A stretch of 64,000 nt of DNA from Ophiostoma sp. CBS 140.51 (Eukaryota > Ascomycota > Sordariomycetes > Ophiostomatales > Ophiostomataceae), in contig JANSLP010000092.1 in the NCBI GenBank assembly GCA_029298735.1, forward strand, positions 38,149 to 102,148. Direction: 5' to 3'. Positions 24,158 through 35,738 of this stretch are shown one piece after another (positions within the stretch are counted from its first letter, which is position 1; every line of letters begins with the position of its first letter). The notes beneath the pieces were generated by a model. The model ran no database searches, was not told where the DNA came from, and was given only the letters and a program-made list of their open reading frames with translations. A program made the translations under genes and the position numbers.

Positions 24158-27100
24158 ATGTCTTCATTATTTGGGCCAGCTCCGGGTACGTATCAGATCC
24201 ACATCATAACATCAACAGACTATGAAACATCTACTAATTTGCATCATCTTTAGCCCGACTGCCTTCACCGGCCTCTCTGCTTCTTGAGGCGTGGACCAGC
24301 AGTGCCGAGACCAAAAAGCTCGTTGATGCGCTTCTGAGTCGCGATGGCCTCGATAACAACGATACCAGAGATGCGCCTCTTCTTTCCGACGCCAGAGAGA
24401 ACCAGAGAGATGCGCTCCGAGCCCGCTTTGCAGCTTTTGATCGGGACATGTCTGTCTTAAGCACTGTTGTCACCGCCATCAAGGCGCTCAAGAAGACCTC
24501 GACCCATCTCAGTGTCCTTACCAGCAGCCCCGGCAGCATGCAAGAGCTCAAGGTTCCAAAGCGGGACAGCGTTTGCGAAGAGAAGTACCACTTGCTCACG
24601 ACCGTCTTCTTTGTCGAGGAGGGCGAAGTGGCGTGGGACAAGCACGATCTCGTCAACGGCATCGACACCATTACGGGCATCGAGTGTCGTCGCCGCCAAG
24701 ACCTTGGAAGCATCGCCGAGAAGTTGGGTATCCGTAGCCCTGGTCAGCTTGCCATCGCCCGTCGTCGCATGGACCCGTCGCTTGATATTTTGGAGCTTCT
24801 CATTGCGCAAAACACGCAGGCAGAGTATCTCTTCCGAACCGTCTTTCTCGGAACACGGATCTGTGTAAGTTACAAGAGACATCTTGTTTGAAGCAAAGAC
24901 ATATAAATCTAACCATCTTTTCACACACAGACAATCTGCCATCATCTCAACGAAAATACCAACATCGAATTTGTCGTCCAGCTCCTCAATGCACTCTTCC
25001 CGCCATACCTTGCGATATACCCCGTTCCCTGCATCGACGTCCAAGAAGTCCGTGCCGTGCGCGAGAAAATCTACCTTGCTCTCATGGATACGGATATTCA
25101 GTTTGAGGGCGACGACGGCGGTATTGAAGCTGCTGCCTTACAAAACGACCTCCTCACCCAGCTCGGCATCGACAGCTGGCGAACAGAGATCTACCCTGCA
25201 CTCAACGAATACTTTGCCCGCGTGGAGTCTGTGAAGAAGGCGTACGATGAACTTCACAATACACAAGACGTCTATCTAGACTGTGTCAGTGGTGATCCCT
25301 TTATGGAGGAAGTAGCGCACCAGGCTGCCATGGAAATTCCTGCCGTCAAAGTGCGCGGACCAGATGAGCGGCCAGACTCTACTGCAAGCTCACAACACGG
25401 CCCCATTAAGTCTATTCTCAAAAACTCGTTTTCTTCCATGTCTGCACAGAGTGTCTCGACATACGCCTCATCGTACGGGTCTGGCTCGGAGCTCATCCTA
25501 CACCCCCTGGCCCGAGAAATGAACGGTCTCGATGAAAACGAGCTGCTTCGGATGGGCCTCGCCCTTCCTTCTCGCAGTTCTCGCAGCAATCCAACCTCCT
25601 TTGACAGCTCAGTCGCCTCACCTCGGGCCTTGGCCAATCTGAGAGCCCAACTCAACCTGGCTGATGAATTACGAATGGCGTCCTCCACTCCTGGCACAAA
25701 ATCCGTTTCGCCCTCTATAATATCGGAGTATGCTGTGAGGCCGACTCCAACCGCCGTCAATGAAGACGACGATGTGTTCGCCACAGCGGCTGAGAAGAAA
25801 GAGAAAGACAAAGCTTTCGGCCTTGGCCTTCAGAATCAGGAAACTGAAGCTATCGACCAACAAGATGATGACCACCAGGAAACGACAGGGTTTCCTTCTT
25901 TACCCGCCTTGAAAGTGACCAAGTCAGCAGTGATTCTAAGAGGAGAGCGCCCAGCCACAGCTCAGGCCACCACGCCTTCCGAACGCACATTGAAGCTAAT
26001 CAAATCAAGCTGGAAATCCACCGAAAGTCTGTTTACAAAGTTCAAAGCCCATGAGCAGGACAGAGCTGGTGTCCCAGTGATCCCGGACCTCCCAACTGGC
26101 GATCCTCGCCCTATCTCACAGCGCCGCCCATCCAAGTCAGTGCACTTCTCCGACGAACGGACGAGGTCGGACCACATAGAGGCCGAGCCTATGCCATCAA
26201 GCCGATTTCATATTAACAGACACAATTCGAATGCCAGTGAATCTTTCAGCAGGGGCAGCCAATCTCGTCGGCCCTCGGATCCTTGGCAATACGCTCGGGA
26301 TTACTTACTGGAGAAGTGCAAGGCCGGTCAAGAAGGACGCGAGTGCACCCTTGCTTCACCTTCCCCGGAATGGTTTCAAGAAATGGATGGTGGTGCTCCC
26401 AGTCGCCAGTCCATCTTCTCTCCACGGTTTGGTAGAGACGCGGTCAACCGGATTGTTTCGGGCAGCAGTCGTACACCATCGCTCATGCGGACTGCTTCTG
26501 GCGAGAGCAGCATCTCTGTGAGAACGACGGCTTCGGGCGCACCAAGCTCTATCGGGGGTCTGGACAGCATCCTTCTTGACGGCATGAGCGGGCTAACTCA
26601 AGTGGAAGTCGGAGCTTAGTCGGCTTCCGATACCAACAGCGAAGAGGCCTCTCAACCCACGCAGCCTCCCGTTGACGACACGGCCACGGTGCAGAAACGG
26701 TCGCGGGCACTTCTCCGGAAAAGAAGCATGCAGCCGATGAGACCAGAATCGTCTTTTGTTGATACAAAGGATAATGCCAAATCTACCATTAATATGGACA
26801 AGCCTGCCACACCTGTCCTAGGAGAACGCAAGACGACCATAGTATCTCCCCAAGTCGGCAAGCTCACCTTTGAGATGGCGCGATCCGAGTCTCGCAAGAA
26901 CCTTGACCTGAACGTCAAGCTCTTCCAGCGCCAGTCTCTTCTCCTTGCAGCTCAAAGGCAGATAGAGAGCGACATGCAAAAGATACAAAAGCAGAAGCTT
27001 CTCCAAGATGTCGCTCCATTCTTGGGAGAAGATATTACCAACCGCCCCTCAATGCCAAATGATAAACACCGTTCTGTTCTTGCTAGAGTAGAGAACCAGG

Positions 27101-28827
27101 ACTATTTCGGCGAGGCGGCTACCACGAATCCCGGCAAAGGAAAAGAGGTCGTCTTGACAGACACACTCTGCCTACTCGCCCCCGTCACCCCGAGCAGCAC
27201 CCAAAATAGCTGTGGGAGCAAGGGCAGTTCATTCAGTGCAAGCAACTCTCTGAACAAGATTAGTGACAGCCTCGGAGGCGGCATGCAGAAACTCAATCTG
27301 TTCCCGACTCGGCGTCGGGGCTCACGGCGATCGCATGTTCGATCTGTGACGCAGCCTAACAATGACTTCAAGGATATTGCTGAGAATGCCACGGGAGGAT
27401 TCAGCTTCCGCATGGGCTTCCGCAACAGAGAGGCATCCTCTGCCAGTCAGCCAAACCCTCGCCCTCAGACGGCGTCTAGCTCCAGGGGAAAGGATATCGA
27501 GAGTACGGACAGCGGATCGAGCCGCCGCCATGCAAGAACTCGCAGTAACAGTAGCAGTGTCGGTGCCTGTGCCACCATGGCTGACTTTGACCTTCCGCGT
27601 GTGCCTCACGAAATGGAGGGTAGTTTCATGCTGATGCCTGAAGAGTCCAAAGAGAACCGTGAGAAGCGTGATGCTTGGTTCCGTGAACAGGCTAATCGAG
27701 AGATGCGTGTCCGCAACGAGAAGCGCCGCCGTGATGCCGAGCGCGAGGCAGCGCACCAGCTGGCTCTGCGGGAGCGCGATATGCTCAACGATATTGTGTC
27801 TGGTGTGCGCCAAGAGGCACAACAAAAGACCGGCAGCAAGAAACGGAAGCAGTCGACTGCTTCGGTCAGCACGGTGGCCGGGGCGGAGAAGGAAGTCGTC
27901 CTGCCCGACAAGTCGCCTCCGCCGCCGTCGGTCCTGTCCAAGGCATGGTCGACACTCAAGAAGGGCACTGGCCGTATGTTGCTCACTCGCAAGTCGACGT
28001 ATGACTTGCGTGACATGGCAGAGAAGATGGCGCCACCCGCGCCACCTCTGACAGAGCGAGGCGACAGCAACAATACCCTCATCAGTGTGGACGAGGACTC
28101 TGACGAGAGCATTGTGCAAGACAAGGCCGCTGAGCCAGAGTCTCAGTCACGGGAGTCCACCGAATCCGACAACGATCAGGAACATCATTTGGCGGTGCTG
28201 TCCATTCGCCAGCCTCAACGACGTCCCTCGCAGTCACAACCGCCTCTGCCGCTTCTTGTCATTGGCCATCCAAATAAGCCAGCCGGTTCTTGTGTGAAGT
28301 TCCCCATCTGTCGTCAGCTAGGCCCCGTCTCGCCGCCGCCCATGTCGCCACTGCCTCCACTTCCACCATCGCGTACGGTCAGTCGTGCCACTGAAGTGGA
28401 CAACAGCGCTGAGGGCGGAGAGTATGAGTCCGGTGCGGAAGAAGAGCACAGCCAGCTATTAGCCTCCGACGACGACCGAGCAAGCTCGGACTTTTTCGAA
28501 GAGTTCTTTAGGGAGGCGTGCCGGCCCCAGACGCCGTCTAATGACGTGAAGCACAAGTCTTCTGGCGAGCCCATTGCCTCATCGCCCGAATCCAATGTGG
28601 CTCATGGAGTTCGTCGTGGGCGGGAGGGAGGTCTCATGCAAAGACTGGAGATTGCGGAAAGACGCCTCACCGAGAGTCCTGAGATTGGCAGCATCGCCGA
28701 CAAGCTGGGGCAGGAAGCCATCTTGCCAACTATCAAAGACAAAGAGGAGGCCGATGAGGAGGCGCGGAAAGATACCAAACATGATGAGTGTGCCAATGGT
28801 GCTGAGGTAGTACTTGAGGAGAAGTAA
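24158..28827 (+). CDS. Conserved fungal protein of unknown function, 4 exons
   Basis: Model: exons 24158-24185, 24254-24864, 24931-26517 and 26620-28827, giving 1,477 aa. Introns 1 (68 nt, GTACGT..TAG) and 2 (66 nt, GTAAGT..CAG) are needed to read MSSLFGPAPARLPSP at the start and to join RIC to TICHHLNENTN. Intron 3 (26518-26619, 102 nt, GTGAGA, branch CTAAC at 26593-26597, acceptor TAG) has phase 0 and a length divisible by three; its last three bases are the only in-frame stop. If it is retained, the protein ends after 775 aa. The first 400 residues look folded (alpha-helical, rich in conserved-looking hydrophobics); the rest is largely disordered and Ser/Pro-rich, with a probable coiled coil rich in Arg and Glu around 27640-27830 and acidic stretches near the C terminus. 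I do not recognise a named domain. The second half has no suitable start of its own, which supports one gene. Confidence 0.75.
26518..26619 (+). other. In-frame 102-nt intron whose acceptor TAG is a stop codon
   Basis: The donor GTGAGA begins exactly on a codon boundary, a GGCTAACTC branch-like site lies 23 nt before the end, and the intron closes with CTTAG. The TAG is in frame with the upstream exon. Removal keeps the frame. This is the best explanation for the apparent interruption of a long coding frame; the alternatives are stop readthrough or a true nonsense change. Confidence 0.65.
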
Positions 28828-29696
28828 AGGTGGTGTGAGACTACTCAACAGCATTAATAGGTGGAGGGGGGCTTTTTGGCAAAAAATTCAAGGGGATGTG
28901 GTGAAGGAAGGCAGACGAGAATGATTTAATGAGAATGAATGAAGCCTTGGGCAAAAAGGAGCTCCTACGATGGGCTATGAATGATGGCATTATGCTACAT
29001 AAATGATACGGAATAACATAAGAAGACGGACCATGTATTAAAAACTACGATAACAAATGAATAATCTTGCAATTTCAAAACTTTTTTCCCCGATTGCAAT
29101 CGTGAATAATTACCTTGTCTTTGTTGTCTTTCTCTGCCGTGAGTGAGCTTTGGTGTAAGTGATATAAAAGTGGAGACCTCTGTGCAGCTTGTAGATTGGC
29201 CCCTCTTGTCGCGACAAGCTCGCCCCACTCTTACTGGCCTTGCTCTTTTAGGTCTTTTTTCATGGTTCAATTCTACATTAAAATTTATCGTCGGTCGCGA
29301 ACTGGCTTTTCGTTCACGCCTTTCCCCAGCCTCCCACAACGACGACACGGCGGTCCTCAACGCCACGACACCCCCGCCAGCAGAGGACGACGTTGCCGAC
29401 GTGAGATCAACAATACCCTTTTAATTCGCGCGTGCTTCTTGTGGGCACACACGACGAGGGAGCGCGAAAGATACCCCCAAGACCAGTCGCGCTTTCCCTG
29501 TATGGGCGCAAACGAGAGTATTTTGGATACAGGCAAGAGCACGCACAGCAACAAGACGAGAAGCCGCGACCGATACGATCGACGTGGAACGCACCTGCCA
29601 TCTGAACCTCAAACTCCAACGAACATTTTAGGGGGTGGCGAGACGATTGGCACCAACCTCAATCCAACAGACACAACTTCCACCCACACGACCGAC
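28828..29696. other. Intergenic region and leader of the Reb1-like gene
   Basis: No separate gene is seen. The stretch 28830-29130 is AT-rich. From 29196 to 29696 the frame of the next gene is open without a stop, so an N-terminal extension is possible (ATGs at about 29262 and 29502), but its composition (Arg/Thr-rich, no structure) suggests a 5' leader. Confidence 0.45.
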
Positions 29697-32600
29697 ATGG
29701 CCAAACCAACGCAACGCGTGGCCACGCCGCCGTCTGAGTCGGGCTCCGACTCTGAAATCACCGAATCCAACATCAAGGCAGAGCCCGACGAGGAAGAAGC
29801 GTCTCGCTCGCAGAGCTTTGGCATTTCCTCCAGTCGCGCCCTCTCCAGCAACGATAACGACGAGTCGGAGGAGGACGACGACGAAGAGGATAGCGACGAC
29901 GACAAAGTGAAAGGCGAAGAAGATGACGAGGACGAAGATAGCGACGATGACGATGAAGATGAGGACGCACCTGCACTCGCGAGAAAGCCATTCAAGAGCG
30001 CCCCCGCAAGAACACCGTTCAAGAGTGCTCCGCCAAAGCCTGCAGCACCAGCCACAAAAGCAAGCACTAGCAGCTCCTCCTCGTCTTCCTCTGACGACGA
30101 CGATGACGAAGATGGGGACGACTCCAGCAGTGGCAGTGATAGCAACGACGAGGACGATAAGAGCGCCTCGGAGAAGCCAACCAGCTCCAAGGCCAAGGGC
30201 AAGGCTTCTGTGAAGAATGCTGAAGACTCCTCCAGCGACTCGGACAGCGACGACAGTGACAGCAGCTCTGACAGTGACTCCGACTCCGACTCCGACTCTA
30301 ATGAAGCCGAGGACGAGGACACCAAGGCCAAGAATGTCAAAGCCGAAGAAGCGGAAGAGCCCAGTGCTTCAGAGGAAGCGGATGATACAGTGGTCACGGC
30401 TCCCGAGGCTGCCGACAACGATGAAGTCAACAGCTCAGACGACGACTTGGAGGACATTCCCAACAAACTCCCACCAGGCACGCTCCCAGACGTTAAAGGC
30501 GATGAAGATGTCGATATGGCCGACGCGCCTGACGCCCCCGAGGAAAGTGAGAAGGCCGAGTCTGAGGAGCCTTCCGCAGAACAGACACCAGATGAGGATG
30601 AGCCACAGCTGCCTCAACAGCCGATTGCAAAGGCGCCTGCAGCTGATTCCCCTGCGCCAGAAGAGCCCGAACCAGAAACAAAATCAACTCGCGCCTCACG
30701 GCAACGTTCAAAGCGACAGGTGGCAAAGAAGCCTTTTATCTCAAGCCAGGAACAAGCCGCTGCTGCAGAGGAAGCACCAACCGCCACCGGCAATGAGGCC
30801 GTGGCCAACGGTGAATTGACTGCCGCAGCCGAGGACGTGCCGGGATCCCAAGAAGAAGCAGCAACACTAGACGAGCCACCAGCAACCAAATCGTCTCGGA
30901 AACGCAAGCGTGTTGCGGTCGATGTGTCTGAACAGGCGGAGGCTGCCGAAGACCCAGAGACGCCTGCTCCGCGGAGCACAAAGAAGCGTGCGGCAGTACG
31001 CACACCCGCCTCGCGGCTTTCAATTGCAGCTTCTGCTGGTGGCGGAAGCTCTAACAAAAAGGGTCCCCAGGGCAACTTTGAGCCTCGAGAAGTCGCGATG
31101 CTGGAAGCCGCCGCTGCCAGGTACATGGAGGAGAACCTAATGTCACAAGCTGATTTCAACGAAATGGTTCACGACAATGCGCAAAAGCACTCTGCGTTTT
31201 GGGACTTTATGTCGTCAGACTTCCAGAACAAGAAGCGTCTACAGGTCATCCTCCGGTGCCGGCGCATCTGGCACAACTTCAAGCAGCGGTACCACTGGAC
31301 GGAGGGCGAGGACGCTGAGCTGGCAGAGCTTGTTGGCAAGCACGGCAACAAGTGGCTGGTCATTGGCGCTGCCATGGACCGTTCGAGCGAAGATGTGCGC
31401 AAGCGTTGGGACGAACGTGTGGCATGCGGCGACAAAGCCATCATGTCATACTGGCGCTTCGAGGAGGAGAACCGGCTGGGCCAGATCGTCGGCCAGATCC
31501 TTCGCGAGGTGCAGGGCTCACGCAACCAGGACACGTCAACACTCCAACCTTCAGCCGTGCGTGACATTCCTTGGCACGTGGTGAGCGAGCGCATGGACCA
31601 CACGCGGACGGCCCGGCAGTGCCGTATCAAGTGGCGGCTGATCCACGATGCCTACCACTTCAACGATGACGGCGAGTTTGTGGGACCACCAAGACCGGAC
31701 GAGCTGTCCAACAGTCAGATCAAGGCCGAGCGGGCGTTCGCCGGTTTGACTAGCTCAACGCCAGCATCAGCGAAAAAGTCAAAGGCAAAGAAGGCGCACG
31801 GCGATGACGAAGACGGCACATCCTCGGGGTCAAGAATCAGTCTCCCTCTGCTTGGCATCACACCCGAAGAGGATGGCCGTACGGTGCCCGAGACGAAGCG
31901 TCCGATTAACGATAAGACGCGTCAACAAGTCAAGTCCATGACGACCGAGGACAAGCACTATCTGATCCTGGAAGTTCGTAAATCAAATGTCGGCCGCGAA
32001 GACAAGATCCCCTGGAATAGGGTCGGTAGTGTCATCTTCCGCAAAAAATACAGCCGCGCAGCGCGTGAACTGGTCTGGAGCCGCCTGAAGCGGAGCGTCC
32101 CTAACTACAACCGCAAATCAATCCGCCAGATTTGTGATTACTTGATCAAGGAGTTTGACGCCAACGCCGCCGTGGGCCAGGCCTGGGACATGGATTTTGA
32201 TGACCCGGAGAACGACATTACCCTTGAGGGGCCCGCACCAGCAGAAGAAGCAGCTGAGGAGGCAGCCGAGGAAACCGGCTCGTCTGCAATGCCTTCCTCA
32301 GGTGCCATCGTCCATGCCATGGCGGCTGCCAAGGGCAGAAGCAAAAAGCCGACAACTACGTATGGCAAGCGTGGAGCGCGAGCTGGTGTGAACGGAAACG
32401 CGCCCAAGAGCGCCGAGTTTGTCGCCGAATCGGACAGCGACGAGGCTGAAGCCAATGGTGGCCAAGCCACGGAAGAAACCACCGAGACTTCAAAGCAGCC
32501 ACGCACCCGGAAAGGCAGAGCGACCAGAGTGAACGGCAACACGGAAAAGCACGTCTCTGAATCGGAAAACGAGGTCGCTCCGGCTGAACAAGCTAATGGA

Positions 32601-33311
32601 ACCGGCAAGAGACGGGCTGCTCGCCTCGCAGACGCAGCTGCCACGAGAGCCAAGACGGTCAAGGCACTTACCGACATCTATTCGGACATTGAGGGTGCCA
32701 GCGAAGCTTCTAATTCCCAGCCGAACACACAATCCCAGGAGGATATCGAAGACGCCGACGAGGACGACACCAGACGGCGCGCCCGTGCAGCTAGTGTCGA
32801 CCTTAGCATGGGCGAGCAGTTGTCTGGGGCCGAGGATGGAGATGGACAAGGAGAAGGCCAGGAGGAGGAAGGCGATGGAGAGCTGCCGCTGACTCTGTCA
32901 TTGTCACCAGGCATGGCTCGTCACAAGCCGACAACACGCAGCCGCCCACTCAACGTGTCCAAACAGCGCCGCGGCGATGGACCTGAGACCAATGGAACCG
33001 AACAGGCCAGTCGCTTCTTGCCCACGGAAGGTGGTTCTGCTTCAACCCCCTCCAACAAACTCACACCACTGCGGCCCGGTGAGGTCCGCCGCACAAAGAA
33101 GCGCTCATTGAACTCGGCGCAGTGGCGCGCTGAGCCCGGCAGTGACGAGGAGGGTGGCGACGCTACCAACATTACCGACGACATTGAGGAAGTCAGCGAA
33201 CACGACCGGCCGCGGCCTGGCGCCAGTGCCAGCGAGAGCCTGACCGCAAGAGCCGCGCGGGCTGCGATGGCTTTCTTCCCGCAGTCTACCAAGCGCATGC
33301 GCAAAGAATAA
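29697..33311 (+). CDS. reb1: Reb1/TTF-1-like Myb DNA-binding protein
   Basis: A single exon of 1,204 aa, taking the ATG at 29697 (MAKPTQRVATPP), where protein-like sequence begins. Residues about 20-290 are an extremely acidic, Ser/Asp/Glu-rich region with poly-(Ser-Asp) runs and short Lys-rich breaks, like nucleolar proteins. Basic patches (RKRKR, TKKRA) near 400-440 could be nuclear signals. The DNA-binding part starts around 460: a helical lead-in, a Myb repeat at about 531-570 (HWTEGEDAELAELVGKHGNKW), a second divergent repeat at about 585-655 ending in ARQCRIKWRL, and a third Myb-like segment at about 770-815. This order matches Reb1 and mammalian TTF-1, which bind rDNA terminators and arrest RNA polymerase I or replication forks; Reb1 also acts at Pol II promoters. 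The C terminus (820-1204) is disordered and Ala/Glu-rich. Which role dominates here cannot be read from sequence. Confidence 0.7.
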   Translation: MAKPTQRVATPPSESGSDSEITESNIKAEPDEEEASRSQSFGISSSRALSSNDNDESEEDDDEEDSDDDKVKGEEDDEDEDSDDDDEDEDAPALARKPFKSAPARTPFKSAPPKPAAPATKASTSSSSSSSSDDDDDEDGDDSSSGSDSNDEDDKSASEKPTSSKAKGKASVKNAEDSSSDSDSDDSDSSSDSDSDSDSDSNEAEDEDTKAKNVKAEEAEEPSASEEADDTVVTAPEAADNDEVNSSDDDLEDIPNKLPPGTLPDVKGDEDVDMADAPDAPEESEKAESEEPSAEQTPDEDEPQLPQQPIAKAPAADSPAPEEPEPETKSTRASRQRSKRQVAKKPFISSQEQAAAAEEAPTATGNEAVANGELTAAAEDVPGSQEEAATLDEPPATKSSRKRKRVAVDVSEQAEAAEDPETPAPRSTKKRAAVRTPASRLSIAASAGGGSSNKKGPQGNFEPREVAMLEAAAARYMEENLMSQADFNEMVHDNAQKHSAFWDFMSSDFQNKKRLQVILRCRRIWHNFKQRYHWTEGEDAELAELVGKHGNKWLVIGAAMDRSSEDVRKRWDERVACGDKAIMSYWRFEEENRLGQIVGQILREVQGSRNQDTSTLQPSAVRDIPWHVVSERMDHTRTARQCRIKWRLIHDAYHFNDDGEFVGPPRPDELSNSQIKAERAFAGLTSSTPASAKKSKAKKAHGDDEDGTSSGSRISLPLLGITPEEDGRTVPETKRPINDKTRQQVKSMTTEDKHYLILEVRKSNVGREDKIPWNRVGSVIFRKKYSRAARELVWSRLKRSVPNYNRKSIRQICDYLIKEFDANAAVGQAWDMDFDDPENDITLEGPAPAEEAAEEAAEETGSSAMPSSGAIVHAMAAAKGRSKKPTTTYGKRGARAGVNGNAPKSAEFVAESDSDEAEANGGQATEETTETSKQPRTRKGRATRVNGNTEKHVSESENEVAPAEQANGTGKRRAARLADAAATRAKTVKALTDIYSDIEGASEASNSQPNTQSQEDIEDADEDDTRRRARAASVDLSMGEQLSGAEDGDGQGEGQEEEGDGELPLTLSLSPGMARHKPTTRSRPLNVSKQRRGDGPETNGTEQASRFLPTEGGSASTPSNKLTPLRPGEVRRTKKRSLNSAQWRAEPGSDEEGGDATNITDDIEEVSEHDRPRPGASASESLTARAARAAMAFFPQSTKRMRKE

Positions 33312-34602
33312 TTAGATGTTGGCCAAGCGCGGTGAAGCGTTTTGGAGCGCGGTGTAGCATAGTCATTGTGTTTTAACTTGTGTTGATTGTTTCATTTGAA
33401 GTGTATTTTTCTGTATTTTTAGTTCTTCTTGACGCCATTATATTTTTGGTCGCATAGGTTATTTTTTCTTTTCAAAGCATGCGAGGTACACAAAGCCTGT
33501 ACACAAGCCATTGGTATTATATCGCTCTTTTTTGCTCTCTCTTGCCCGCCTGTGCCACCATCTTGACTTCATATCAGATCTCATGCAATCGGTTCTCCAT
33601 GTATGTACACCTGTTAAATTCTAGACCGTCTTGTCTTTCACCATCTCACTCTTCTTCATCGGGGCTGAATGGTATCCACTACGGCGGCAGAATCCGAAGA
33701 GAAAACAGGGTCGACAGGGTCGTCACTGGTGAATGTTGCGCGATACTCTGAATGCCTGCGCGAGGCTTGGTCCTTCCTTCTCGAAATCTGTGGCAGCGGA
33801 ACCCTGCATTTTTGGACTCCGTTTGTCGTCATTGCCTGTTTCGGCGTCTCATCTTGTGGCGCGTCTGAACCAGTCAGGAACGGGCAGGAACGAGACGGTC
33901 CAGGGACCTGCGACCCAGTGCGCCCTTGTCAAAACGGAGACCATGGCGCTTAAACCGGTTTTTAATACGAGACTTCGCAGGAAAACCTTCATGAACGAAG
34001 TAAATAAAAATAAAAGTGCATAAAGTCGCTCCGTTAGCCAGGGCGCTGATCGGCGTTGTGGATTGACGTCGATTTCATTTCACAGTCGCCTCTCTCTCCC
34101 TCCTTGGGTGGCTCTTTCCTGCACTTCTTGCACCTTCCCTCCCTTCTGTTGACCGTTATTACCTTTTTGGGCCTTCCCATGTGTCGATCACCTTTAGCCT
34201 TGATTTTGTTCAACTTTCTCTCTTGTTCGTCACGTCTCGACCCGTCGTGCTTGCCTATCAAAAGGTCTGTCTCTGCAAGTCCTTTGCAAGTCCGTCTCCG
34301 TCTCCCTTTATTGGCTTCCTGTCGTGTTTGCTGACAAGCGAGGGTGAGAAAAAAGGAAGCAGAAAGCATAAACGGGCAGGCGCAGCCCCCTGGTCAAGAC
34401 GTTCCTTCCAGATTTGGCACTTTCTGCTCTTCAAGAAACTGGGAGGCCTTGTCGTGACGTCCTCTTTCCTCCGTCATTCAACCTCACTTTTTTACTTTTC
34501 AATCTTTTCACATCTACCGATTTATGATTCCTACGACAGTTCCAAACTATTCTCACGACTCCTACGAATATCTACATTTTGCATTTACAACACAACACGA
34601 CC
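33312..34602. other. Intergenic region before the membrane-protein gene
   Basis: No gene is supported. The + strand becomes pyrimidine-rich from about 34080 to 34600, consistent with a leader. Short frames at 33479-33953 show no recognisable features. Confidence 0.5.
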
Positions 34603-35738
34603 ATGGCGGCCAACTGCTCGGTTGTGCCGTCGAGCACACCCAGTAACTCGGGCATTGCTGGAGCTGGAGTACGTCGGCCCCCCAACGACAACTCTTTGCG
34701 GTTTTGTGTCTACCGCTAACATACTAGGTCCTCCTCTCTTTCATCATCACAGCCGCAGTCGCCTTGAGCATCAGTGCCGCTCTCGTCTTCTCGGACACCT
34801 GGGGCCGTGCCGCTCAGCAGCGCAAGGCCAGCGGCGGCTCGTCAACCCCCACCTCGTCATTCGCCATCATCGGTCGCAAACTGCTCAACAGCTACTCTGA
34901 TCAGCAGATCGTGACGGGCATCGGTATCCAGAGTCTCGGCCTCTCCCAGATCAACTCGCTTGTGCCCTACCACTTCTTTCTGATTTGGATGCTGGGTCTG
35001 CTCTCGACCGCAGTCCACAACGCCGCCCTCCTCGCCCTCGTCCACGACTTCCGCCGCGACTGGGTCCTGCGCTGGCTCCGTCAGGCCCTCATGTTTGTCA
35101 ACCTCGCCCTCAGCTGTATTTATGGCATCTTTGTGCTGCGCGAGCTCGCTGCGGGCCTGCCACAGACGCTACCCATGGCGTGCGCCCTCGAGTCGGGTGT
35201 ATCAAAGAACACGACCGTGTCGACGGGAGATAAGAGCGAGGATACGACGGCCGCCTGGTCGGGCAGCGCTGGTGCCTTCCAATTCATCGCCACGGTCGCC
35301 GTCGTCGCCGGCAACTGCATCGTCTTCATCCTCTCCGCGTGGTACCTCCACAGCCGTGCCCAGCGCTTCTACCGCATCGTCCAGATTATTGGCCTTGCCC
35401 TCATGGCGGCTGTCGCTATCGGCGTCGCTGTCCGTATCGTGTTGTTGTCGCAAGCCTTTGGCCATCCATCTGTCGCGCTGTCCGACAATGGCGAGACGCA
35501 GTGGAGCTTCGGTCAGCTGCTGTCGCTGTTGATGCTACTTCTGCCGCTCATTTCAGTCGTCGAGATTGCGCGCGGCGAGATCAAGGTGGCGCCGCCCGTC
35601 CAGGACGACGGTAAGGGCGGGTCATCGTCGGGCGACACGATGCCGCTCGTCGAACACCAACTGCCCATGGGTAAGGCCGGGCACGCCTCGTTTCAGCCGA
35701 CGCCATTCATGTCACGCAGGACAAAGAGTGGGAGATGA
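34603..35738 (+). CDS. Fungal multi-pass membrane protein, unknown function
   Basis: Model: exons 34603-34668 and 34728-35738 around a 59-nt intron (GTACGT..CTAG), giving 358 aa. The short first exon supplies the N terminus MAANCSVVPSSTPSNSG, and the second starts with VLLSFIITAAVALSIS, the first membrane span. By inspection there are about six spans: near 23-45, 95-120, 130-155, 205-230, 240-265 and 280-300. Between spans 1 and 2 lies a segment containing RKLLNSYSDQQIVTGIGIQS, of the kind common to a fungal-specific family of integral membrane proteins usually labelled hypothetical. The cytosolic tail after about 305 is polar (Gly/Ser/Pro). It may act at the plasma or an internal membrane; no transport or receptor motif is evident. 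Confidence 0.8.

Noticed and set aside
26620..28827. Separate gene starting after the TAG at 26617-26619
   Set aside because: The frame is continuous with the upstream one, there is no leader and no early ATG in a good context, and intron 3 explains the stop.
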